Assembly (NCBI RefSeq): GCF_050436995.1
Contig: NC_134775.1
Location: 9,215,124-9,279,123 of the forward strand
From: Anticarsia gemmatalis
Lineage: Eukaryota; Arthropoda; Insecta; Lepidoptera; Erebidae
DNA: 64,000 nt
Direction: 5' to 3'
Shown here in pieces: positions 1-7,973 of the stretch. How positions within the stretch are numbered: the stretch's first letter is position 1; each line of letters starts with the position of its first letter. The position numbers and the translations under genes are program-made. The notes beneath the pieces were generated by a model, which did not search any database, was not told where the DNA came from, and was given only the letters and a program-made list of their open reading frames with translations.

Positions 1-232
1 TCTAATATGCTTACCGTCCACTGCACCAATGCAATGGGGAAAGTTCGCTCTAGTATTAAATCCATTGGCGATATATTCCCAGTCAGATATAGTGTTGGGT
101 AATGTCATAAACTCTCCATGCAAGTTGTTCCAAACAGCATTCGTTACTTCCTTAATAATGTTACTGATCGTAGACACTCCGACTCGGTAGGCGTAATGTA
201 AAACCTTGTATGAACACCCAGAAGCCATATAT
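1..232 (-). CDS. HARBI1-like transposase, exon 2 (partial), copy 1
   Basis: Catalytic exon of a PIF/Harbinger DDE transposase, a nuclear enzyme that cuts and pastes its element at TWA target sites. Reading antisense, the exon follows an acceptor (ttttacttccag, AG at 234-233) and joins exon 1 (ending at 1132) in phase to give CIRYMASG, the usual exon junction of the family. Visible are the helical stretch SVSTISNIIKEV-like (here VGVSTISNII) and the first catalytic Asp in FPHCIGAVDGKHI. The remaining D and E motifs lie beyond the window edge. No stop in the visible part. Confidence 0.85.
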
Positions 233-281
233 CTGGAAGTAAAATTATTATTTATTAAGTAAATTTAATTATATTTTTCAG

Positions 282-1031
282 CTAAATGGATCGTAAAGAA
301 GTGGACTAATATTAGGGACAGCTGGATGAGGAGTGTTAATGAGAAAAAGAAATCAAAAAAATCAGGATCGTCGGCGACATGTCCTAGAGACTACGTCTAT
401 CATCGTCAATTGTTGTTCTTAAAAAAAATTGTGACGCCAGCTGACACCCATGATAGTGCGACAATTGCTACACCAAGCCTAGCAGACGATAGTACAACCG
501 CTATAACAGATACATCCGATGTTACCCATGACAGTACAATGGCTCAGGACAATTTATTGTGTGAAGAAGATGCCGGAAATAATCAAGGTGCTACAAATGA
601 AAGTCAACAAGAAACTAATAATGAAAATGTAGTGTGGTGGTCCGAAAAGACGAAAAATCCAAACATCGAGGCAGAATTTAAGCGTGTTTGATAAGAAAAT
701 GAGTGAGTTTATAGATTATCAAATGGAATGTAAGAAGAAAGAAGAAATGAAAGAAGACCGTAATTTGTTTTTCTTTAAAAGTCTACTTCCATCATTGGCA
801 ACACTAAACGATAATCAAACATTAGAATTTCAATCAGGCGTGTTAAATTTATTACAAAATATAAAGAACCGAAATGAATGGTCTCCTGCACACTCCTCAA
901 CATACAACTATCAACCAAATGTGGCACAATCACAAGGCTATTTTACATCGCAGTACCAAGCATCACCAAATACAGAGTCTCAAAGTATTCAATCGAATGC
1001 TTCTGATTTTCCAGACTTTCATGATATGTAG
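282..1031 (+). pseudogene. MADF/BESS DNA-binding protein, exon 2, copy 1 (one frameshift)
   Basis: Second ORF of the Harbinger element, a Myb/SANT-like MADF protein thought to bind the element ends and help the transposase enter the nucleus. The exon opens after an acceptor (tatttttcag, ending 281) with the C-terminal half of a MADF domain (KWTNIRDSWMRS, then a YVYHRQLLFLKK stretch). After an acidic Ser/Thr-rich linker the frame is lost near 660-690: the first ORF stops at 689-691 while the next frame carries the BESS motif (EDRNLFFFKSLLPSLATL) to the stop at 1031. One indel therefore disables an otherwise complete exon. It lies wholly inside the antisense intron of the transposase. Confidence 0.8.
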
Positions 1032-1131
1032 TTGGGAAACTGTGTACCTACCAAGCGATTTTCTATTATTTCTTAATCATATTTTCAATAAATAATTTGA
1101 TTAATAATAAAAGACAGTATTTCAATCTTAC

Positions 1132-1424
1132 CTTATACATATTGCTAATTTTTCTTCTGGTTTAATGCTTTTCCTCATATTTGTATCGCGCTTTTTCAAA
1201 TCTTTTTCCACTTTTTTCAAAAGATTATCAAATGTAGGTATAGTCATTCTAAAGTAGTTAAAAAAATTTTGTGGATCATTTCTTAACTGCTGCATTAGAG
1301 TTGTAAAGGCACCAACTGTTGGTCGTCTTTGTACTATTGGGTTTAACCACAATCTTTTTCTACAACGCTGACGGCGATAATACCAGTATATTATAGCAAG
1401 ACTGTTCACGTCCATGGCTTCCAA
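1132..1424 (-). CDS. HARBI1-like transposase, exon 1, copy 1
   Basis: N-terminal, helix-rich region of the transposase. The ATG at 1424-1422 opens a reading frame of about 97 codons ending IKPEEKLAICIR at a GTAAG donor (GT at 1131-1130). In most HARBI1-type proteins the same sequence EERL(A/S)IC(L/I)RYL spans the first intron, which supports the splice. The ORF is open across the whole exon. The intron (1131-233) contains the opposite-strand MADF exon. Confidence 0.8.
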
Positions 1425-1456
1425 ATCAATGAGAAACTGTGCGCACTCTTGCTAAT

Positions 1457-1638
1457 AAAAACCGAATGATGTGTTTACACGAGATCCTGATATGAGGCCG
1501 TCGGATACGGCAATGCAAGATGTGCTGTGTGAATACAACATTCGGTTTTTCCAGATCCGATGAAAATAAGATTCGGGAAAACGTGGCTCCGTGTGAACGT
1601 ACCGTTACGCGTGCCGCGGCAGCCGACAGCGTCGGCTG
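1457..1638. repeat. Inverted repeats between the two Harbinger copies
   Basis: An imperfect inverted repeat of about 25 bp (arms 1456-1480 and 1526-1552, core AAAAACCGAATG) and a perfect 8-bp hairpin, CAGCCGAC/GTCGGCTG at 1620-1627 and 1631-1638. They lie where the right end of copy 1 and the left end of copy 2 must meet, so they may be terminal or subterminal transposon repeats, but I could not pair them with the opposite ends. Confidence 0.4.
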
Positions 1639-1721
1639 GAATCCGTACGCACTCCAACAAGCGCCCAGAAGTGCCGCTCACATTGCGCCGCGTAGACATA
1701 AAGTGAATTTTTATTTAAAAT

Positions 1722-4700
1722 ATGGTGGAGTGGGACGTCGTTTTGCTATCCCTTGCATTAGAGGAAGAAGAAAATAATAAAAAAATAAACAAGAAGAAAC
1801 GAAAACTTTGGGTTGATCATTTATGGCAAAAAAGGTGTGAATTCGGCGAGTTCCATACACTTCATAATGATTTATTATATGATGTTAAAAAATTCCATGA
1901 TTACTATCGAATGGATTATGAAAAGTATGAACATTTAGTAAATCTTCTCCGTCCTCACATTGACAAAAAAAATACAAACTACAGATGTGCTATTTCAGCT
2001 GAAGAGCGACTATCTATATGTTTAAGGTAAGTTTAATGAATGACAACATGCTATATAATATACTAGCTGACCCGCGCAACTTCGCTTGCGTGACCTAAGA
2101 GAGAATGGGTCAAAATTTTTCCCGTTTTTGTAACATTTTTTATTGCTACTCTGCTCCTTTTGGTCGTAGCGTGATGATATATAGTCTATAGCCTTCCTCG
2201 ATAAATGGACTATCTAACACTGAAAGAATTTTTCAAATCGGACCAGTAGTTCCTGAGATTAGCGCGTTCAAACAAACAAACTCTTCAGCTTTATAATATT
2301 AGTAAAGATATTTATTTATTAACAATTTAAATAAATCAAAAACAGTAAAATAAAATATTAATCAACTATTTGTTCCTTATAATCACAAAGTCACAACAAG
2401 TCTTTATTGCGTTTTCAGTTTTATTTCTAGTATGGAAAACAGTAAAATAAAATTATCATCTTAATGTTATTAATCAACTTTTTGTTCCTTATAATAATCA
2501 CAAAGTCACAACAAGTCTTTATTGCGTTTTCAGTTTTATTTCTAGAATGGAAAACAGTAAAATAAAATTCTTATCTTAATGTTATTAATCAACTATTTGT
2601 ACTGTACAATCAAAAAGTTACAACAAGTCTTTTTATGTCGGCTCAGAATAAGATAGCGTAGAATTAGTAATGGTTGAAGTTGCACTTCGGTTAGGTGATG
2701 TTGTATATGTTGTTGACTTGTAATTAGGTGATGTAGTTGTACTTGTAGCTGATCTATACTAATATAATAAAGCTGAAGAGTTTGTTTGTTTGTTTGTTTG
2801 AATGCGCTAATCTTAGGAATTACTGGTCCGATTTAAAAAATTCTTTCTGTGTTAGATAGTACATTTATCGAGGAAGGTTATAGGCTATATATCATCACGC
2901 TACGACCAATAGGAGCAGTGTAGCAATAAAATATGTTACAAAAACGGGGAAAAATTTGATCCATTCTATCTTATGTGACGCAAGCGAAGTTGCGCGGATC
3001 AGCTAGTACAGAATATGATTCTGGCTGATAATTAATGGACGGTAAAAATGAGCCGGTGTAGTATCCTCCATACTGGTTATGGCTGTCAGAATTACTTTCG
3101 TTTAAGAACTTAATTTTTGCATCATTAACCGCATTGAATACTTTCTGTCTAACTTCTAATTGAAGTCTTTGCGGCAGTTTCTTCACATTTGCAGCCATTG
3201 CTGAAAAAAATATGCCTATAGGATCTTTTTCTTTTTCCTCTTTAGCTTTACACTTAAGATATTCCTTTAGAACGTCCGAGACAGCCTGCGTAGGTGCTGC
3301 GTCTTGTTTACCCAGAGAAGTAGGTTTTGAAGGTCGAGTCAAAGTAGTTGGATTGGTATTGCTAGTCGGCGATGATGGAGACAGCATATCAAAATGTCGT
3401 ACACTGTCAATGTCTTCAATCAGAGAATTTCTAGTGGTTTCACTATTTTGTGTTGAATCTGAACCTTCTTCGTTCATAGAAGTACCCAAATTCGAAATTT
3501 GATTGCGGTTTTGCATATATGATTTCAAAAATGACAATTCTTTTTCATACTTTACGGGACGCTTTTTAGTAGTAGCAGATCCACTTCGTTGTTCTCGGCT
3601 TTTTATAGCTTTCCGATAGTTATCCCTGATTCTTGACCATTTTTGACTACATTGTCCAGCTGAAAGAAAGAGAGCTCGTGGCTTAGTTTACAACAGCCGC
3701 ACGGATCGATCTCTGAGGTTAAGCTACGCTTGCCGAGGTTGTTCCGTGGATGGGTGACCATCCTAAACATATCGAGTTTCTCCGTGTTTCGGAAGGCACG
3801 TTAAATTGTGGGTCCCGGCTGTCATTTTCGAAGATCTTTGACAGTCGTTAACAGTAGTCAGAAGCTTGAAAGTCTGACAACCAGTCTTACCGAAGGGTAT
3901 CGTGTTAATACCTAAGTAACTGGGTTGTGGAGGTCAGATAGGCAGTCGCTCCATGTAAAACACTGGTATTCAGCTGCATCCGGTGAGACTGGAAGCCGAC
4001 TCCAACATAGTTTGGAACAAAGGCTAAGCGAATATATTGTCCAGCTGAAAGAATACAACATTGAATTACAAACATTTCTAAAATGATACATATTTAAAAC
4101 ATACAACGTGTAACAGAATTAACACAAAACCTGAAAACCGTTTGTAGGGAAATGAAGAACTTTTACTATGGGACCAACTCTGAAATAAAATAAAAAAATC
4201 AGCTGTTTCATACGTTTCGGCATTTACGTTTGGCATTAGTATGGGTGAGCAGATTTATTCTATTTATTTCAGAGTTGGTTTTCAGGTTTTGTGTTAGTTC
4301 TGTTACATGTTGTATATCCCCTCCATGTGGCATAACCATGGGACGCTCTGTATTACATAAATATATTTATTATAGTAATTCTATTCACTGTTTCAGGTAT
4401 TTAACGACAGCCATCAACTTCAAATCGATATCTTTTGATTTTCGTGTGGGATATAGCACGGCTCAAAGCATAGTCCATGAAACATGTAAAGCAATATGGA
4501 AAGTTTTAGGACCAGCGGTTTTGCCACAGCCAACAGAAGAAAGGTGGATAGAAATAGAAAATGACTTCAAAAACATTTGGAATTTTCCAAATTGTATTGG
4601 CGCAATTGACGGAAAACACGTGAATATTAGAGCACCTTATAACAGCGGAAGCACGTTTTACAACTATAAAAAGTTTTTCAGTACGGTTTTGCTTGCTGTT

Positions 4701-5237
4701 GTAGATGCGAAATATAGATTTATAATAGTGGACGTAGGAGCTTACGGTCGTAATAGTGATGGCGGTATATTAACGAACTCCAAGTTCGGCCAATGTCTAC
4801 AAAACAAGAGTCTGCGTATACCGCAGAATAAAGACTTGCCGGGAACGACAGATAAACTTCCCTATATTTTTGTAGCAGATGAAGCATTCCCTTTATTACA
4901 AAATATAATGAGGCCATACCCCGGAAATCAGCTTTCAGGAAACCAGGATAAAAAAAATTATAACCTCCGTTTAAGTAGAGCTCGGCAAGTAGTCGAAAGC
5001 GCTTTTGGAATACTTCAAAACAAATTTGAAATTTTCCAAAAAAAACTTAGGATTCAGCCAAAAGAACTGGATTATATTATTCTAGCTTGTGTATGCTTAC
5101 ACAATTATATAATTGACTTACCTACGCATGATTCTAGTAGCATTTCATCACAGCCTCAAAACAGCATTTTAGAAAATGTCACCGACGATGTTGACGAACA
5201 GGGTTTGGGAGGCTTAATTATTCGATTAATTATTTAA
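1722..5237 (+). CDS. HARBI1-like transposase, copy 2 (exons 1722-2026 and 4397-5237)
   Basis: Complete DDE transposase of about 381 residues once spliced, near the usual 350-400 for the family. Exon 1 starts at ATG 1722 and ends SICL(R) at donor GTAAGT (GT 2027-2028). Exon 2 follows acceptor TTTCAG (AG 4395-4396), and the junction reads CLRYLTTA in phase. Catalytic residues visible: first Asp in CIGAIDGKHV, second in VDVGAYGRNSDGGI, Glu in ARQVVESAFGIL, with the typical FVADEAFPL block between. The stop is TAA 5235-5237. The intron holds the antisense MADF exon 2, two Helitrons, a minisatellite and a SINE, which lengthen it to 2.37 kb. No internal stop or frameshift seen, so the protein may be functional if the intron is still removed. 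Confidence 0.88.
2063..2308 (-). mobile_element. Non-autonomous Helitron-like element (Lep1-like), copy a
   Basis: 246 bp, antisense. On the minus strand it begins TCTTTACTAATATTATAAAG and ends with a short GC hairpin (arms CGCAA/TTGCG) followed by CAGCTAG. Inserted between A (2062) and T (2309) without target duplication, as Helitrons are. No coding capacity. It lies in the intron of the transposase and faces copy b, 444 bp away. Confidence 0.85.
2337..2630. repeat. Minisatellite, about 100-116 bp unit, 2.5-3 copies
   Basis: Three imperfect units recognisable by the phrase AAAACAGTAAAATAAAAT starting near 2338, 2434 and 2550, each followed by a TTATTAATCAACT(A/T)TTTGT block. AT-rich and non-coding. 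It lies just beyond the MADF stop codon, in the 3' untranslated region of that gene. Confidence 0.75.
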
Positions 5238-5549
5238 TTATTTGTGAGAAATTTAAAGAATATTTTAATTCTACAAACGGACGCTTACATTGGCAAAATA
5301 ATTATGTAAATCGATGTTAATTATCTACATTTGTGTTTATATCTACGTGATACGGCCTTAGTGTATTTATTATGTGTATACTTAAATTAAAATTAATAAA
5401 TGTTATTACTTACCTGAAATTCCCATTTCTTTACTTATTATTTCCCATGCGTTTTGTTTACACAACTTGTCACTGTATTTACGAGAATTAACGTCATAAA
5501 GACAATCATATGTCTGGACTAAAGAAATTAGTTTTTCTTCCGTATCCAT
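2633..5549 (-). CDS. MADF/BESS protein, copy 2 (exons 5549-5414 and 3659-2633, Helitron in exon 2)
   Basis: DNA-binding accessory protein of the Harbinger element. Exon 1 (ATG 5549-5547) encodes the N-terminal half of the MADF domain (EKLISLVQTYDCLYDV, NAWEIISKEMGIS) and ends at donor GTAAGT. Exon 2 begins at acceptor TTCTTTCAG (AG 3661-3660). The junction is in phase and gives a continuous MADF domain through CSQKWSRIRDNYRKAI. A BESS motif follows (DPIGIFFSAMAANVKKLPQR). A Helitron (2753-3006) interrupts the C-terminus: the frame as it stands ends inside the element at 2971. Without the insertion the frame would run on through a Ser/Thr-rich tail to a stop at 2635-2633. Its intron contains the whole catalytic exon of the opposite-strand transposase plus a SINE. 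Confidence 0.82.
2753..3006 (+). mobile_element. Non-autonomous Helitron-like element (Lep1-like), copy b
   Basis: 254 bp, starts TCTATACTAATATAATAAAG and ends GCGGATCAGCTAG, flanked by A (2752) and T (3007). Inserted in exon 2 of the MADF gene, where it supplies a false C-terminus (LADPRNFACVT) and a stop. Removing exactly these bases restores the interrupted reading frame, which fixes the element ends with unusual confidence. Confidence 0.9.
3669..4035 (+). mobile_element. SINE with 5S-rRNA-derived head, copy 1
   Basis: 367 bp flanked by a perfect 18-bp target duplication (3651-3668 and 4036-4053, core ATTGTCCAGCTGAAAGAA). The head matches the internal promoter region of 5S rRNA: GAGGTTAAGCTACGC (A-box region) and GTGGATGGGTGACC (C-box), with the expected spacing. 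The body carries a TCCCGGCTGTCATTTTC-type middle and ends in TTGGAACAAAGGCTAAG without poly(A). Likely transcribed by RNA polymerase III from the 5S-type promoter and mobilised by a LINE. It sits in the intron of the MADF gene immediately upstream of the splice acceptor. Confidence 0.85.
4098..4320. repeat. Imperfect inverted repeat in the Harbinger intron
   Basis: The left arm (about 4107-4190: GTAACAGAATTAACACAAAA, CCTGAAAACC, then CCAACTCTGAAATAAA) reappears inverted in the right arm (about 4250-4312: ATTTCAGAGTTGG, GGTTTTCAGGTTTTGTGTTA). The left arm carries about 28 extra bases. The structure could fold into a long hairpin between the two divergent splice acceptors and may be a small foldback element. 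Confidence 0.6.
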
Positions 5550-5639
5550 TTTTGATTTTAATATTTTAACTGTCGCTTGAAGAACATAACTTCAATGATT
5601 CGCTAGTTGCTGCACCGTAATCTACGTTCGTATTTCACG

Positions 5640-5960
5640 ACGCACAGCTGACCGGCTCCGAACGGACCCGACGGCAGCCGATTGGTTGCCGACGGCGCCG
5701 TTTGGAGCCGGTCGGAGCCGGTCGGGGCCGGTCGGCCGTCGCGACAGCCGAATGCACTCTGCGACAGGTCGCGACAGGTCGCGACGCGTCGCGGGATGCC
5801 GACGGAGATAGCTATGCGTAAGTTGCTTGCAAATATGAACCGTAATGACTGTTGATACATTTCAATGTTCTTTACCGCATTGTAAAATGCCGCGCGGCCC
5901 GGCCCGACGCGAGCCGGTTGGTCTGAATCGTACCATACGTAACGCGTTACTCTACGCCAG
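5640..5960. repeat. CpG-rich subterminal region with short tandem repeats
   Basis: GC- and CpG-dense block outside the MADF start codon. It contains runs of a GGAGCCGGTCGG-type unit near 5695-5733 and a GCGACAGGTCGCGAC-type unit near 5758-5796. Position and composition fit the subterminal region of the Harbinger element; a promoter or CpG island role cannot be excluded. Confidence 0.5.
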
Positions 5961-6711
5961 ACAGTGACAGAGTTACGCGTTAAAAGAGAGCGGGAATACT
6001 TAGGTGAATATGTCGTTAGGTACGGAGCGCTTATACGAGCTGAATTAGACTTTATTGCTTAGCAGCAAGAGTCGTTATTTCTATAAATTGTTACGGGAAG
6101 TGCGTGTTCTGTACTTTAGTACTTAATATTCTGTGCTCTTACTATCGAAATACAATCAAATTAATTTATCTACGTAAAAGTGATCTGGCGCATGGGAATA
6201 TCGCCTCCCAAAATATCACCAGCTATTATGAGAAGATAAAAGAAATAAATTAAATTATTAAAATAACGGTTTCGTGTAATTGACAAAATATTCACTGTGC
6301 ATGCAGCTTTAGCGTTCCACTGAGTTACTATTCATTCCGATGACTAACGTTTTTCAAAAAGTTTATCAGTGGAACGTTACGATTTCGTACCAACGACATT
6401 AGTTTTTTATTTTTTTACATAATTTCACATTAAAAGCAAGGAAACTTTGATACAAATTAGTAAAATATTAATTAGTTAATCGTATATTAAGTGCAAATTA
6501 CTTGAAATATTGTTATTTGCATTGCCGCCCATTTGCATTGATATTTCTTTTGAGACTGATCCACGAAACAATGACGAAAAGTATTCCAGGGAGTGCACAA
6601 TAATGTTGTCATATATTTGAAACACTACTAGTGTACTAGATTTTTAATAGGTAGGTATATCGCTTTTATGAAGCAGTTTCTCAGTGGAATTCCACCCAAG
6701 TCAAAAATTAA
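5961..6711. other. No gene recognised; short inverted repeat
   Basis: AT-rich spacer. The only structure seen is an inverted repeat of 11 bp, CGTTCCACTGA near 6314 and TCAGTGGAACG near 6366, with a third related TCAGTGGAA at 6681. It may be a worn MITE, but no target duplication was found. Confidence 0.4.
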
Positions 6712-7162
6712 GGCGATTGACACACTGCCCCGCACCACGCAGCGTAGCGCGTGAATGCGTGTTCGAACGTTGCTTGTAAGTATCTCCGTTTGTATGGAAA
6801 ACATGCACAGTCTAACACACAGAAAATGCATCCACGCGCGTTCATGCGGATCACGCGCATACACGCGGAGAAACATGCACCCCCGCGCGTAGGTGCGGGG
6901 CGAGACGCAAGGTATGGCACACCGAATCCCGCAGTGCCGCGCGTGATTTTTATCAAGACTATCGTGATGCTCAGTACTGCACGACCACCACAGAGAACGG
7001 CGAATAAATGAGAGCCGCCGTGCGTGAATCTACAAAACACACCTACGCGCGTGAGTGCGCAAAAAACCCGCACGATGATGCAGATCTGCACTCCCGCAGG
7101 AACGCGCGTAGGTGCGTCGACACGCAATATGCAGCATGATGCGGGGCAGTGTGTTAATCGCC
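6712..7162. mobile_element. Harbinger-type MITE
   Basis: 451 bp with 23-bp terminal inverted repeats, GGCGATT(G/A)ACACACTGCC and so on, one mismatch (6712-6734 and 7140-7162), flanked on both sides by TAA (6709-6711 and 7163-7165), the 3-bp target duplication typical of PIF/Harbinger. The interior is rich in CpG and carries repeats of a GCGCGTAGGTGCG motif (about 6885, 7046 inverted, 7111). No coding capacity; the open frames seen across it are by-products of its GC content. Confidence 0.85.
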
Positions 7163-7165
7163 TAA

Positions 7166-7973
7166 GACTTTCATTAAAAAAAAAAAAAAATTCACTGAGT
7201 TGTTTTGTACGTATAGTATTTTGTATATACATAATATAATTACTAAGCTATCAAATGATAGGAGTTTCGCTATCAAAATATTTGTAATTATATCTCGTAA
7301 TTTTAATTTGTTGGTGACAAAACATCGGTAGGACAGGGTAAATATCGACATGTGCAAAACAATATTCATGAAAAAAATATTGAAATAGTTAAGTAATAAC
7401 TTCAGCGTTCAGGCAATAGTTATTCGTAAATATTATATTTCTGTGGAGGCTTGTAATTGGCAACTTAATTATACATATTTGTAACCTATTCTTTTATCAG
7501 TCTGTAAGCCTTCTTAAAATAAATAAAATAAAATAAAATAAAATAATTTTCATTTTTAACATTATTAAATACTAAGTAACGCTGCATACTAGTGAGTGTG
7601 AGGCTGACGGCTGTGTGCGTAATCGTGTCTGTGTAGCGCGCGTAGGTACGCGGCGTGACGTCGACCGTCGCGGCCGGCCGCCGCCGCCGCCGCCGGCGCG
7701 GTGTCGTTGGCCGGGCGCGAACAGCTGATAGCGAATTTATACGTTGTTTCAATCCATTGCTGTTTTTTGTAAAAAACAGTAATCTGGCGGATTTTTTTAT
7801 ATTCATGTTGCATTGTGTAGTATTAACGAAATAATACCAAAAAAAATAAAACGCATAAAAAATCGGAAAAATCAAGAAAAAAGCGATGAAAATTTTCAAC
7901 GCCATAAGCATCAGAATCGTGTCTGAAATCATTTTTTTTCGTTTTCGGTAGACCGTCTGTTACACCCTGTATA
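7166..7973. other. Spacer with (AAATA)n tract and CpG-rich block
   Basis: No gene recognised. An (AAATA)n run sits at about 7517-7545 and a CpG-dense stretch including (CCG)6-type repeats at about 7636-7725. The (AAATA)n run would suit the tail of a retroposon on the minus strand, but no body could be assigned. Confidence 0.4.

Larger units (their letters stand above)
1..1424 (-). mobile_element. PIF/Harbinger transposon, copy 1 (left part outside window)
   Basis: Antisense transposase exons (1424-1132 and 232 to beyond base 1) enclose a plus-strand MADF/BESS exon (282-1031). The element continues off the left edge, so its left inverted repeat and the first MADF exon are not visible. The right inverted repeat should lie between 1425 and 1721 but was not resolved. 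Same gene order as copy 2 at 1.7-5.6 kb, but clearly diverged in protein sequence, so this is a different family or an old split. Confidence 0.85.
1722..5549. mobile_element. PIF/Harbinger transposon, copy 2 (core)
   Basis: Coordinates cover the two genes; true ends are outside (GC-rich subterminal sequence sharing the motif GGCAGCCGA lies on both sides, near 1618 and 5674). Plus-strand transposase exons 1722-2026 and 4397-5237 interleave with minus-strand MADF/BESS exons 5549-5414 and 3659-2633. Three later insertions sit inside: Helitrons at 2063-2308 and 2753-3006 and a SINE at 3669-4035. Both genes remain open once the Helitron in the MADF exon is discounted. Confidence 0.85.

Noticed and set aside
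3690..3765. 5S rRNA gene
   Set aside because: Only the promoter region matches 5S; the rest is unrelated and the unit is bounded by an 18-bp target duplication, so it is a SINE.
6708..7239. Several long overlapping ORFs on both strands
   Set aside because: They lie in the CpG-rich, repeat-containing interior of a MITE and show no domain text.
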